This document shows positions 1 through 9,383 of a DNA stretch of 64,000 nucleotides, piece by piece. Positions within the stretch are counted from its first letter, which is position 1. Each line of letters opens with the position of its first letter. Below the pieces are notes generated by a model, which worked only from the letters and a program-made list of their open reading frames with translations, made no database searches and was not told the origin of the DNA. The translations under genes were made by a program, and so were the position numbers. This stretch comes from UBA9676 sp963741615 (GTDB lineage Bacteria; Actinomycetota; Actinomycetes; Streptosporangiales; Streptosporangiaceae), in contig CAVUIU010000026.1 in assembly GCA_963741615.1 (NCBI GenBank), forward strand, positions 124,001 to 188,000, read 5' to 3'.

Positions 1-1087
1 CGGCATCGTCCACACCTCGACCCTGTACCTCATCCGCAGCCAGGTAGAGCTGGCCGAGAAGCTGGCCCGGCTGTCGGGCATCCCCGAGGCCAAGGTCTTC
101 TTCACCAACTCCGGCACCGAGGCCAACGAGACCGCGCTCATGCTGGCCACCGTCGCGCGCGCATCGAACCAGGTGCTCGCGATGCGCAACAGCTACCACG
201 GCCGCTCGTTCGGCGCGGTCGCGATCACCGGCAACCTGGCGTGGAAGAGTTCCCCACTGGCCCCGTTCGGCGTGCACTACCTGCACGGGACGGACCGGCA
301 GCTGCCCGCGTTCGCCAGCCTGACCGACGCCGACTACATCGCCGCCTGCACCGCTGACCTTGAGCATCTGCTCGCCGCCGGGGCCGCGCGCGAGGTCGCG
401 TGCCTGATCGCCGAGCCGGTGCAGGGCGTGGGTGGGTTCACCATGCCCCCGGACGGCCTGTTCGGTGAGTACAAGAAGGTGCTCGACTCCCACGGCATCC
501 TGTTCATCTCCGATGAGGTTCAGACCGCCTGGGGCAGGACCGGCGACCACTTCTGGGGCATCGGCGCCCACGGGGTCGTGCCCGACATGATCACCTTCGC
601 GAAGGGGCTGGGCAACGGCTACGCGATCGGCGGCGTGATCGCCCGCGGCGGCCTCATGGACGGACTGCCCGGCAGCGGCATCTCCACCTTCGGCGGCAAC
701 CCGCTGTCAACCACCGCGGCCAACGCGAGCCTGGACTACCTGCTCGACCACGATCTGCAGCGCAACGCCGCCACGCTGGGCAGGATGATCGTGGACGGGC
801 TGGCCGAGGCGGCCGCGCCGCTGGCGGCGGTCGGCGAGGTGCGGGGCAAGGGCCTCATGTTCGCCGTCAACCTGGTCGACCCGCAGACCGGGGCGCCGAG
901 CCCGCCGCTGGCCACCCGGGTGCTTGAGGAGACCCGCGAGCGGGGATTGCTCATCGGCAAGGGCGGGCTGTACGGGCACGCGCTGCGGATGGCCCCGCCG
1001 ATGACCCTGACCGAGGCCGACGCGAAGGAAGGCATGGGCATCCTGATCGACGCGCTGCGGGCCGTTGACGCGGAGGCGAAGCAATGA
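1..1087 (+). CDS. Class III (PLP-dependent) aminotransferase, 5' end outside window
   Basis: The reading frame is open from base 2, so the N-terminus lies upstream of the window; about 361 residues are visible. PLP-fold landmarks of class III transaminases are present: NSGTEANETA near the left edge, the ISDEVQTAWGRTG stretch with the cofactor-contacting Asp, and FAKGLGNGY carrying the Schiff-base lysine, followed by FGGNPLS. The stop overlaps the start of mmsA as ATGA (1084-1087), so the two are translationally coupled. A transaminase paired with a methylmalonate/malonate-semialdehyde dehydrogenase suggests beta-alanine, beta-aminoisobutyrate or similar omega-amino acid breakdown; the pairing is seen, the substrate is inferred. 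It could also be an alanine-glyoxylate (AGXT2-like) enzyme. Confidence 0.9.
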   Translation, partial: GIVHTSTLYLIRSQVELAEKLARLSGIPEAKVFFTNSGTEANETALMLATVARASNQVLAMRNSYHGRSFGAVAITGNLAWKSSPLAPFGVHYLHGTDRQLPAFASLTDADYIAACTADLEHLLAAGAAREVACLIAEPVQGVGGFTMPPDGLFGEYKKVLDSHGILFISDEVQTAWGRTGDHFWGIGAHGVVPDMITFAKGLGNGYAIGGVIARGGLMDGLPGSGISTFGGNPLSTTAANASLDYLLDHDLQRNAATLGRMIVDGLAEAAAPLAAVGEVRGKGLMFAVNLVDPQTGAPSPPLATRVLEETRERGLLIGKGGLYGHALRMAPPMTLTEADAKEGMGILIDALRAVDAEAKQ

Positions 1088-2580
1088 AGCACTGTACGCA
1101 CTGGATCGGCGGCACGACGTGGGACGGCGTCGCCGACCGCCACGGTGACATCTACGACCCCGCCACCGGCGAGGTCAGCGGGCGCGTCAACTTCGCCTCC
1201 GCCGCCGTGGTCGGCGACGCGGTCGCGGCCGCCGCCAAGGCCTTCCCCGGCTGGCGGGCCACCTCGATCGCCAAACGGACCCAGATCATGTTCGCGTTCC
1301 GTGAGCTGGTCCGCTCTCACTCACGCGAACTCGCCGAGCTGATCAGCTCCGAGCACGGCAAGGTGGTATCGGACGCGGCCGGTGAGGTGGCCCGCGGGAT
1401 GGAGGTGGTCGAGTTCGCGTGCGGGATCGGCCACCTGCTCAAGGGCGGCTTCTCGGCGGACGTGTCCACCGGCGTGGACGCGTACTCGATCCGCCAGCCG
1501 GTGGGCGTAGTGGCCGGCATCACCCCGTTCAACTTCCCGGCCATGGTGCCGATGTGGATGTTCCCGGTCGCCATCGCATGCGGCAACGCCTTCGTGCTCA
1601 AGCCGTCGGAGAAGGACCCGTCCGCGTCGCTGCTGCTGGCCCGGCTGTGGGCCGAGGCGGGCCTGCCCGACGGCGTGTTCAGCGTCGTGCAGGGCGACAA
1701 GGAGGCGGTGGACGCGCTGCTGGCCCACCCCGACGTGCGCGCGGCCAGCTTCGTGGGGTCGACCCCGATCGCTCGTTATGTCTATGAGAAGGGAACCGCC
1801 GCGGGCAAGCGGGTGCAGGCGCTCGGCGGGGCCAAGAACCACATGGTCGTGCTGCCGGACGCGGACCTGGACCTGGCCGCCGACGCGGCGGTGTCGGCGG
1901 GTTTCGGTTCCGCGGGCGAGCGGTGCATGGCGGTGTCGGTGGTGGTCGCGGTCGGCCCGGTGGGCGACGAGCTGGTCGCCGGGATCACCGGGCGGATCGG
2001 GGCGCTGCGGGTCGGCCCGGGCACCGACGAGCGCTCCGAGATGGGCCCGCTGGTCACCGCCGCGCACCGGGACCGGGTCGCGTCCTACCTGGACTCCGGC
2101 GTCCGGGAGGGGGCCACGCTCGCGGTGGACGGCCGGGTGCACCTGGTGATCGGCGGCGCGGGCGACGGCTTCTGGCTCGGCCCCAGCGTCCTCGACCACG
2201 TCACCCCGCAGATGAGCTGCTACCGCGACGAGATCTTCGGCCCCGTCCTGTCGGTGGTGCGGGCGGCCAGCTACGACGAGGCGCTCGCGCTGGTGAGCGA
2301 CAACCCGTACGGCAACGGCGTCGCCATCTTCACCAACGACGGGGGAGCGGCCCGGCGGTTCGTGTCCGAGGTCGAGGTGGGCATGGTCGGGGTCAACGTG
2401 CCGATCCCGGTGCCGATGGCGTATTACTCGTTCGGCGGGTGGAAGGCGTCGCTGTTCGGCGACACCCACATGCACGGCACGGAGGGCATCCACTTCTACA
2501 CCCGCGGCAAGGCCGTCACCTCCCGCTGGCTGGACCCCAGCCACGGCGGGGTCAGCCTGGGATTCCCGGTCAACAAGTAG
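1084..2580 (+). CDS. mmsA: CoA-acylating methylmalonate-semialdehyde dehydrogenase
   Basis: The 498-residue protein has the normal length for MmsA. It shows the family's FNFPAMVPMWMFP stretch, the KPSEKDPS cofactor segment and the catalytic cysteine in GERCMAV (Cys281). MmsA oxidises methylmalonate or malonate semialdehyde to propionyl-CoA or acetyl-CoA with NAD and CoA, releasing CO2, in valine, inositol, pyrimidine and beta-alanine catabolism. The ATG overlaps the stop of the upstream aminotransferase, which would supply the semialdehyde. No frame damage was seen. The family assignment is firm; which semialdehyde is used in vivo is inferred from the neighbour. Confidence 0.93.
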   Translation: MKHCTHWIGGTTWDGVADRHGDIYDPATGEVSGRVNFASAAVVGDAVAAAAKAFPGWRATSIAKRTQIMFAFRELVRSHSRELAELISSEHGKVVSDAAGEVARGMEVVEFACGIGHLLKGGFSADVSTGVDAYSIRQPVGVVAGITPFNFPAMVPMWMFPVAIACGNAFVLKPSEKDPSASLLLARLWAEAGLPDGVFSVVQGDKEAVDALLAHPDVRAASFVGSTPIARYVYEKGTAAGKRVQALGGAKNHMVVLPDADLDLAADAAVSAGFGSAGERCMAVSVVVAVGPVGDELVAGITGRIGALRVGPGTDERSEMGPLVTAAHRDRVASYLDSGVREGATLAVDGRVHLVIGGAGDGFWLGPSVLDHVTPQMSCYRDEIFGPVLSVVRAASYDEALALVSDNPYGNGVAIFTNDGGAARRFVSEVEVGMVGVNVPIPVPMAYYSFGGWKASLFGDTHMHGTEGIHFYTRGKAVTSRWLDPSHGGVSLGFPVNK

Positions 2581-2618
2581 GACAGGCTGGCGCCGCGCCG
2601 GAATTCCCGGCACTTTAA

Positions 2619-3677
2619 GTGACTCTTCTTATGGCATCGGCACCGGCCCTGGCAGCAGCCTCGCCCCGGGCAGCGTCGATCATCGTGGTATGGCCCGGCC
2701 AGTCCATCCAGGCTGCGGTCAACCATGCGAGACCGGGCGACACGGTGGTGGTCAAACCGGGTGTGTACCACCAGGGCGTGCTGATCCGCAAGAACGGGAT
2801 AACCCTGCTCGGCTCGGGTAATTCCTGGCACGGCACCGTGCTGCGGCCTCCGCGGCACCCTCAGCGCAACCTGTGCAACAAGGTGTTCGGGCCGGCCGGT
2901 GTCTGCATCTTCGCCAGGAAGGTGGACGCGAAGACCGGGCGGGTGCTGCGGCGGGTGCGCAACGACACGGTGTCGGGGATGCTCATCACCGGGTTCGGTG
3001 GCAGCGGCGTGTTCGGCTACGGCACCGACGGCATGGTGGTCACCCACGTGACGGCCATCCGCGACGGCGGCTACGGCATCTCGCGCTTCAGCTCCAGCCG
3101 GACGCCGTTCGCCTGGGACACGGCGATCGGCAACTCGGAAGCCGGGTTCTACATCGGGGACTCGCCGCACGCCGACGCCTTGGTGACCCACGACGTCGCT
3201 TCCGGCAACACGCTCGGCATCTTCGTCCGCCACGCCCGGCACGTGAAGGTCTACCAGAACCTCGTGACCAAGAACTGCCAGGGCATCCTGGTGCTCGACG
3301 ACGGGCAGCGCGGCGGCGCCGGCAACACCACCATCTGGAAGAACGCCGTCCTCCGGAACAACAAGTTCTGCCCGAAGGGCGGTGACAACCCCACCGCCCT
3401 CAAAGGTGGCGGGATCCTGCTGCTGGGCGCCACGCGCACCCGGGTCCTGCGCAACGCGGTCTTCGGCAACCAGGGCCGCGAGATCAACTCCGGGGGGATC
3501 GTGGTGGCCAGCGCCCATGCGCTGACGAAGGGAAGCGACCCCAAGTTCGACCTGATCGCCCGCAACGTCGCGTTCCGCAACCAGCCTGCCGCGCTGATCT
3601 GGGACGGCACCGGCACTGGCATCCGCTTCGTGGCCAACCACTGCGGTAAGTCGGTACCGGCGGGCCTGTGCCACTGA
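2619..3677 (+). CDS. Secreted right-handed beta-helix (NosD/pectate-lyase-like) protein
   Basis: The 352-residue protein begins with a hydrophobic, Ala-rich stretch ending ALAAA and then the motif PGQSIQAAVNHARPGDTVVV, typical of secreted parallel beta-helix proteins. Repeating rungs follow (for example HDVASGNTLGIFVRHARHVKV and NNKFCPKGG), with a few Cys residues that could form disulfides. No catalytic residues of a particular lyase can be named. The start is a GTG directly after an in-frame TAA (2616-2618); no basic n-region precedes the hydrophobic core, so the signal peptide is unusually short or the 5' end has been lost. An internal ATG at 2631 is the only close alternative. Function unknown beyond a probable extracellular carbohydrate-related role. 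Confidence 0.75.
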   Translation: MTLLMASAPALAAASPRAASIIVVWPGQSIQAAVNHARPGDTVVVKPGVYHQGVLIRKNGITLLGSGNSWHGTVLRPPRHPQRNLCNKVFGPAGVCIFARKVDAKTGRVLRRVRNDTVSGMLITGFGGSGVFGYGTDGMVVTHVTAIRDGGYGISRFSSSRTPFAWDTAIGNSEAGFYIGDSPHADALVTHDVASGNTLGIFVRHARHVKVYQNLVTKNCQGILVLDDGQRGGAGNTTIWKNAVLRNNKFCPKGGDNPTALKGGGILLLGATRTRVLRNAVFGNQGREINSGGIVVASAHALTKGSDPKFDLIARNVAFRNQPAALIWDGTGTGIRFVANHCGKSVPAGLCH

Positions 3678-3708
3678 CCGGATGAGGCCTGGCCTGCGCC
3701 AGGATCAG

Positions 3709-3760
3709 CCGGGTGCACGGTCACCTGGACGCACGGCTGGCCGGGTGCATGGTCACCTGG
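3709..3760. repeat. 20-bp direct repeat, two copies 32 bp apart
   Basis: CCGGGTGCACGGTCACC at 3709 recurs with one change at 3741 (both copies extend to about 20 bp). The second copy runs into the 3' end of the DUF72 gene. No function is evident. Confidence 0.5.
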
Positions 3761-4550
3761 CCGGGGTGCGGCTGACCGTGCGCCCGGCCCGCCGGCAGGC
3801 CGCCGCGAACGCGGCCGAATCGGCGAGGGCGGCCCCGCCCGGGTCGTTGTTGAAGTAGACGTACACCGTCGCCTCATCCGGCCAGGCTGACCGCACCCGC
3901 TCCAGCCAGGAGCGCAGCGCCCGCGGCCCATAGCGCGGCCAGGGATGAGCCGCCCCCTGGTGGAAGCGGAGATACCCCCAGCCGGCCGTCCGCCACAACG
4001 GTGTGACCGGACGGCCGAGCTGGTCCGCCCAGCACAGCGCGGCGCCGTGCCCGGCGAGCAGCCGCCGCACCTCGTCGGTCCACCAGGACGGGTGGCGCGG
4101 CTCCACCGCGACCCGGACCCCGGCGGTCCCGTCCGGGCCGGTCCCGCGGTGGCTCGCGAATGCCTCCAGGCACGTGGCCAGCCGCGGTGGGTCGGCGGCC
4201 AGGTCCGGCGGGAGCTGCAGCAGCACCGGGCCCAGCCGCCCGCCCAGCCCGGCGGCGGCGGCCATCAGCTTGGCGACAGGTTCCGCGGGGTCGCGCAGGC
4301 GCTTGACGTGAGTAAGGTACCGGCTCGCCTTGATCGCCATAACGAAATCGCCGGGCGTTCTCGCCTGCCAGCCGGCGAACGTGTCCCGGGCCGGGAGCCG
4401 GTAGAAGGTGCTGTTGTTCTCGACCGTTGCGTACTGGCTGGCGTAATGCGCCAGCCAGTCACGCTGCGGCACCTCCGGCGGGTACAGCAGGCCGCGCCAG
4501 TCCCGGTACTGCCATCCCGAGGTTCCCACGACGACAGGCATGGGCCCCAT
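3753..4550 (-). CDS. DUF72 (YecE-like) family protein
   Basis: The 265-residue protein starts VVVGTSGWQYRDWRGLLYP and contains VENNSTFYRLP, MAIKASRYLTHVKRL and VAVEPRHPSWWTDE, the hallmarks of DUF72 TIM-barrel proteins. VYVYFNNDPGG near the end is the conserved C-terminal motif. The biochemical role of the family is not established. A second methionine three codons in (4541) may be the true start. It stands alone, convergent with the beta-helix gene. Confidence 0.9.
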   Translation of the reverse strand: MGPMPVVVGTSGWQYRDWRGLLYPPEVPQRDWLAHYASQYATVENNSTFYRLPARDTFAGWQARTPGDFVMAIKASRYLTHVKRLRDPAEPVAKLMAAAAGLGGRLGPVLLQLPPDLAADPPRLATCLEAFASHRGTGPDGTAGVRVAVEPRHPSWWTDEVRRLLAGHGAALCWADQLGRPVTPLWRTAGWGYLRFHQGAAHPWPRYGPRALRSWLERVRSAWPDEATVYVYFNNDPGGAALADSAAFAAACRRAGRTVSRTPAR

Positions 4551-4588
4551 CTTCCCCGGGCTCGGCTACCCGGGGGAAGCCAGCCACG

Positions 4589-5068
4589 TCAGCCGGCCTG
4601 GAGCCTGGCGAGCAGGTCCGTCATGCGCTCGTCGGAGTCGTGGACGCCCCGCTCCATGCCGGAGGCGATCATCGCATCCCGGTCCTGCACCGTCTGGAAG
4701 CTGGAGATCGTGCGCACCAGTGTCCTGCCGCCGCGTTCGGTCAGGCTCAGCGTCTCCATCGAGACGTGGCCCGGGGCGCCTTCGTACTCGAAGGTCCGCA
4801 CGATCCCGTCCGGCGACGGGGTGCCGTGGAAGACCCCGTGGAAGCCGTGCTCGTGGCCCCCGGCGTCGGTGTGGATGAAACGCCACCTGCCGCCGTCGCG
4901 GATCTCGTTCTCATCGACGGTCATGGTCAGGTCACGCGGGCCCAGCCACTGCACCAGCAACTCGGGCTCGGTGTACGCGCGGAACACCAGCTCACGGGGG
5001 GCATCGAACTCGCACGTCATGATGATCTGCGGCACGCCGGCCTCGGCGGTGATCTGTGTCTTAGCCAT
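4589..5068 (-). CDS. SRPBCC/AHSA1-domain protein
   Basis: About 159 residues beginning MAKTQITAEAGVPQ. The domain carries FDAPRELVFRAYTEPELL and QWLGPRDLTM at the front and GGRTLVRTISSFQT later, as in the activator-of-Hsp90-ATPase-like (AHSA1) branch of the START/SRPBCC fold, which binds hydrophobic ligands in a helix-grip cavity. The ATG at 5068 is chosen because GAAGGAG lies 6-12 bases upstream; a longer frame to 5116 would bury this ribosome site. It overlaps the end of the ArsR gene by 8 bases, the usual ArsR-AHSA1 pairing in actinomycetes. Ligand unknown. Confidence 0.88.
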   Translation of the reverse strand: MAKTQITAEAGVPQIIMTCEFDAPRELVFRAYTEPELLVQWLGPRDLTMTVDENEIRDGGRWRFIHTDAGGHEHGFHGVFHGTPSPDGIVRTFEYEGAPGHVSMETLSLTERGGRTLVRTISSFQTVQDRDAMIASGMERGVHDSDERMTDLLARLQAG

Positions 5069-5444
5069 CGTCGTCTCCTTCCGTCCCGGCCGCTGCGCCG
5101 CCGCCGGGGTCGTCATCCCTTTCGCCTTGCAGTGCCGCGAGCAGCTCGTCCAGCTGCTCGTGGCTTTCGTCCCAGAACCGCTGGTAGCGGGCCAGCCAGC
5201 TGGTCACATCGCGGAGCGGCTGCGCCTCCAGATGGCTGAGCCGGGCCGTCGCGCGCCTGGTGCGGGTGACCAGGCCCGCATGCTCGAGCACCTTGAGGTG
5301 CCGGGAGATCGCCGGCTGGGACACGCTGAACGGCGCGGCCAGTTCCGCGACCGTCGCGTCGCCCTCGGTCAGCCGGGTCAGGATCGCGCGCCGGATCGGA
5401 TCCGCGAGCGCCCCGAACACGAGGCTGATCCGGTCGGACCCCAT
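5061..5444 (-). CDS. ArsR-family winged-helix repressor
   Basis: 127 residues. FGALADPIRRAILTRLTEGD followed by FSVSQPAISRHLKVLEHAGLV is the classic ArsR helix-turn-helix; WDESHEQLDELLAAL closes the domain. No metal-binding Cys pair of the ELCVC type is present, so a non-metal effector is likely, as usual for ArsR proteins coupled to AHSA1 genes. The gene probably controls its own operon. The upstream 70 bases (5445-5515) are unusually AT-rich for this genome, containing TTCTAGAA, and are the likely promoter and operator region. Confidence 0.9.
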   Translation of the reverse strand: MGSDRISLVFGALADPIRRAILTRLTEGDATVAELAAPFSVSQPAISRHLKVLEHAGLVTRTRRATARLSHLEAQPLRDVTSWLARYQRFWDESHEQLDELLAALQGERDDDPGGGAAAGTEGDDDG

Positions 5445-5519
5445 TCACGACCCCCATTCATAATCAACTTATTCTAGAACGACTATGTTAAGAATGCAGG
5501 CCTTCCGGGCAGATGTCAA

Positions 5520-5550
5520 GGCCCGGCGCGGGAAGCACCCGCGCCGGGCC
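5520..5550 (-). terminator. Perfect 13-bp GC stem-loop after the MMPL gene
   Basis: GGCCCGGCGCGGG (5520-5532) and its exact complement (5538-5550) enclose a 5-nt loop, AAGCA. It lies just past the stop of the leftward MMPL gene and before the ArsR promoter region, so it most likely ends MMPL transcription. There is no U-tract, as often in high-GC genomes. Confidence 0.7.
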
Positions 5551-5572
5551 CTGTCGCGGTCCAGCCCGATGG

Positions 5573-7855
5573 TCACCCGCCGATGGGCGTGGCGCGGGCC
5601 CGCCCGCCCGGCAGCCAGGACAGCCAGCGCGGCAGGTACCAGTTCCGCTCGCCGAGCAGTGCCATCGCAGCGGGCATGAGGACCCCGCGCACGACGGTGG
5701 CGTCGATGATCACGGCAGTGGCCATGCCCACGCCGAACATCTTGAACTCGATCACCGACAGCGTGGCGAAGATGGAGAACACCGCGACCATGATCACGGC
5801 CGCGCTGGTCACCACGCCCGCGCTGGCGCCGATCCCGTCGGTGATCGCCGCCCGGGTGGTCAATCCCCGCAGCCGCAGTTCCCGGATGCGGGACAGGATG
5901 AACACGTGGTAGTCCATGCTCAGCCCGAACAGCAGCACGAACAGGAACAGCGGCATCCAGGGCACGATCCCGCCGTAGGGGCTGAAGCCCAGCAGGACGT
6001 GCAGGTGGCCGTCCTGGAAGATCAGCGTCAGCAGCCCATAGGCGGCGCCGACCGAGAGCAGGTTCAGGCCGATCGACATCAGCGGGATCGCGATCGAGCG
6101 GAAGGTGAGCACCAGCAGCAGGAACGCCAGCCCGAGCACGAACGCGAACACGACCGGCGCCCGGCTGTGCAGCCGGGCCGAGAAATCCTGGTTGCCGGCG
6201 GTGATGCCAGTGACTGCGTAGCTGATGCCGCTGACCCTACCCAGGGTCGCCGGCAGGGCGTGGTCGCGCAACGTGGTCAGCGCGCTCACCGAGGTGGGGT
6301 TGGTCCCGTCACCGGCCAGCGGCACGGCGACGACGAGCACCTGGCCGTGACCGAGCAGGGTGGCCGTGACCGGCTCCCGGAGCGGCCCGCTCGTCCCTGC
6401 CCGCCCCTGCAGGGCAGCGACGGCCTGCCGGACCGGCTGGCCGGACAGATCCTGGCCGGTGACGACGACCTCCGCCGGGGCCGGGCCGCCGGGGAAGGCG
6501 TGCTGGGTGGCCAGCAGGTCCCGGACCACGGGGATACTCGTGGGCAGATCATGCAGGCCGGGGTCGGTGAGCCGCATGCTGACCGCGGGAACGGCCAGCG
6601 CCAGCAGTGCCAGGGCAGCGGCGCCGCCCCAGAGGACGGGCCTGGCCACCACGCGGCGCACGAGCGCGTCCCAGAGCCGGGACCGCCGCGCCGCGGTCCG
6701 GCGCCGGCCCAGGAACGGGATCCGGCCCCGGTCCACCCACGTGCCCAGCAAGGACAGCATCGCGGGGAGCGCGGTGAGCGAGCCGAGCACCGCCACGCCC
6801 ACGACGAGGATCGTGCCGATCGCGAACCCGGTAAATACGTCGATGCCGGTCACGAACAGGCCCGCCAGGGAGATCATCACCGTCAGGCCGGACACCACGA
6901 TGGCCCGCCCCGAGGTGCCCGCCGCGATCCGCAGCGCCTCGTCCTTCCCCGTGCCCGCGGCCCGTTCCTCTCGCTCCCGGCGCAGGTAGAACAGCGAGTA
7001 GTCGACGCCGACGGCCATCCCGACCAGCAGCACCACCGAGGAGGTTGTGCTGCCCACCGGCAGCCACCGGCTGGGGATGGCGAGCAGCGAGATGGCGGTG
7101 GCGACCGCGGTGCCCGCAAGCAGCAGTGGGATGCCCGCGGCGATCAGTGCGCCGAACACGACAAGCAGCAGCACCAGGGTGATCGGCACCGAGGTCACCT
7201 CGGCGTGGCGGAAGTCCGCGCTCACGATGTCGTTGGTGGCGCGGTCCACGCTGGCCTCACCGGCCTCCGCGATGCGCAGGCCCGGGTACCGCGCCTGCAC
7301 CGCCGCCACCGCGTGTTGGGCCGCGGTAACCGTCTGGTCGGCATTGTCCGGGTTGCCGGCCACGGTGAAGGTGACCAGGGCGGACCGGCCGTCATGCGAG
7401 ATCAGCCCGTGGGCGCCGTGCGGCGCGAGCGCGAGGCCGCCTGGCACAAGCGGCGACCGGACATCGGCGGCCACCCGGGGCAGCCGCCCCAGCGCTGCGG
7501 CCACCTCCCGGATGGCCGCGCGTATCTGCCGGTCGCTGGCCACGGTCCGCCCGCCGGCCCTTGCCTGGACCAGCACGCTCTCCGTGGGTCGCTGGACCAC
7601 GCCGGGCCTGCTGAGCACCCGCTCGGCCCGTCCGGCCTGACCTGGGTCATAGCTGTTCAGATTCTTGGTCCCGAGCATGTTGCCGATGACCAGGGCCCCG
7701 GCGACAAGAAGGAGCCAGCCGACCAGAGCGACCGCCCGGTGCCGGGAGCTCCAGCCCGCGATCCGCTCGACCACGGGACGGGGGGCCGGGTGGGCCGGGC
7801 GAGATTGCTCGGTGCCGGCTGTCTCTGCCTGCACGAGGGCCGAGGGGCGTTTCAT
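5573..7855 (-). CDS. MMPL-family RND transporter
   Basis: About 760 residues with two similar halves, each with one transmembrane helix, a large extracytoplasmic loop and five clustered helices. GMAVGVDYSLFYLRREREER in the first half and FGLSMDYHVFILSRIREL in the second are the paired MMPL signature segments with the proton-relay Asp-Tyr pairs. The start at 7855 (MKRPSALV) is supported by GGAGG five bases upstream; frames open further upstream would overlap the divergent kinase region. It is divergent from a frameshifted sensor kinase and an intact response regulator, which may control it. Substrate (lipid, drug or siderophore) unknown. Confidence 0.9.
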   Translation of the reverse strand: MKRPSALVQAETAGTEQSRPAHPAPRPVVERIAGWSSRHRAVALVGWLLLVAGALVIGNMLGTKNLNSYDPGQAGRAERVLSRPGVVQRPTESVLVQARAGGRTVASDRQIRAAIREVAAALGRLPRVAADVRSPLVPGGLALAPHGAHGLISHDGRSALVTFTVAGNPDNADQTVTAAQHAVAAVQARYPGLRIAEAGEASVDRATNDIVSADFRHAEVTSVPITLVLLLVVFGALIAAGIPLLLAGTAVATAISLLAIPSRWLPVGSTTSSVVLLVGMAVGVDYSLFYLRREREERAAGTGKDEALRIAAGTSGRAIVVSGLTVMISLAGLFVTGIDVFTGFAIGTILVVGVAVLGSLTALPAMLSLLGTWVDRGRIPFLGRRRTAARRSRLWDALVRRVVARPVLWGGAAALALLALAVPAVSMRLTDPGLHDLPTSIPVVRDLLATQHAFPGGPAPAEVVVTGQDLSGQPVRQAVAALQGRAGTSGPLREPVTATLLGHGQVLVVAVPLAGDGTNPTSVSALTTLRDHALPATLGRVSGISYAVTGITAGNQDFSARLHSRAPVVFAFVLGLAFLLLVLTFRSIAIPLMSIGLNLLSVGAAYGLLTLIFQDGHLHVLLGFSPYGGIVPWMPLFLFVLLFGLSMDYHVFILSRIRELRLRGLTTRAAITDGIGASAGVVTSAAVIMVAVFSIFATLSVIEFKMFGVGMATAVIIDATVVRGVLMPAAMALLGERNWYLPRWLSWLPGGRARATPIGG

Positions 7856-8058
7856 GGGATCCTCCATCCGGTCGTCACCAGCCACTGCGAGTGCGGTGCC
7901 AGCCTCGTTCATCGGGTCTCCGCCGGGGCATCCTGCTGGCCGCCGAATCGGCGGTGGGGATAGCCTCCGCCCGGGGCCGGGGGCCAGCGGTATGGGCACC
8001 CCGGCCGGGGACGCATAAGGTCAGTCGGCAGGATCAGGAATCGGCGCGAGGAGGCACG

Positions 8059-9383
8059 GTGACCGCAAGCGGAGCCGGAACCGTGGCCCGCCGCGGAGGC
8101 GTGCGAGGCGGCCCGCTGGCCGTGCTGCACGCGGTCGTGTCCGCCCGCACCTGGCTGGCCGTCATCCATCTGCTGGCGGGGCTGGTCACCGGCACGGTCG
8201 CCTTCACCCTGGTGCTGACCGGCCTGGCGACCGGGATCGGCCTGCTGCCCGCCTTCCTGCTCGGGGTGCCGGTGCTCGTGGCGACCTTCTGGTTCTGCGG
8301 CCTGTTCGCACGTTTCGAGCGGGCCAGGTTTGCGCTGCTGCTCGGACAGGGCTTCCCTGATCCGCCGCCGCCCGCCCGGCCGGAATGGCCCGGGCTCTGG
8401 GCCGGGCTGTGGCGGGCGCTGTGGCGGAGCGTCACGACGGCGGCCCACTGGCGGTATGCGCTTTACGCGCTGATCAGGTTCCCGATCAGCGTGATCCAGG
8501 TGGTCCTGGTCACCGCCGTGTGGTCCGTGGCCGGGGTGCTGATCCTGCTGCCCGCGTGCAACGCGGCGCTGCCGGGCGGTGGCGCGCACCTGGCGGGCTT
8601 CCGGCTGCACGGCCCGGCCGAGGTGACCGGCGCCGCGCTCGCCGGGCTGGTCCTGCTGCTGGCCGCCCCGCAGCTGACCAGGGCGCTCGCGGCGAGCGAC
8701 GCAGCAGTTTCCGGATGCCTGCTCAAACCTGGCCGGCGGGCCGACCTCACCGCCAGGATCGGTGAGCTGGAGACCAGCCGGGCGCGGGTGGTCGATTCCG
8801 CGGAAGCGGAACGGCGCCGGATCGAGCGGGACCTGCACGACGGCGCGCAGCAGCGCCTGGTTTCCCTCGCGATGGAACTCGGGCGGGCCAGGGCCAAGTT
8901 CGACTCCGACCCGCAGGCGGCGCAGGCCATCGTCGGCCAGGCGCACGAACAGGCCAAAGAGGCGCTGATGGAGCTGCGGAATCTGGTGCGCGGCGTGCAC
9001 CCGCCGGTCCTGTCGGACCGTGGCCTGGACGCCGCCCTCTCCGGGCTGGCCGCTCTCAGCCCGGTTCCGGTGACCGTCCGGGCCGACCTGGCCAAGCCGG
9101 CCGCTGGCCGCGGTCGAGGCGATCGCCTACTTCGTGGTCGCGGAAGCGCTGACGAACGTGGCCAAGCACAGCGGGGCGCACCGCGCCGAGGTGAGCCGTG
9201 ACCCGCTCGGATGATCTCCTGACGGTGACGGTCACCGACGACGGGGCCGGCGGGGCCGATCCCGCCGGGCAGGGCCTGTCCGGGCTGCTGGACCGGGTGG
9301 GCGGCATCGACGGCCGGCTCTCGGTGACCAGCCCGGCGGGCGGCCCCACAGTGATCCAGGCGGTGCTGCCATGCGGGTCGTGA
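8059..9383 (+). pseudogene. NarL-class sensor histidine kinase, two frameshifts
   Basis: An N-terminal membrane sensor with four hydrophobic segments leads to a HisKA_3 dimerisation helix with the phospho-acceptor histidine in RRRIERDLHDGAQQRL, then part of the ATPase domain. The frame breaks twice. Removing one C near 9097 restores LAKRPLAAVEAIAYFVVAEA, including the N-box VAEALTNVAKHSGA. Removing one C near 9196 joins it to LLTVTVTDDGAGGAD, the G box. Both events are single extra C bases, so this is either a sequence error or a recent pseudogene. The GTG at 8059 with GAGGAGG upstream is the probable start. The end overlaps the response-regulator start by 13 bases. Confidence 0.8.
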
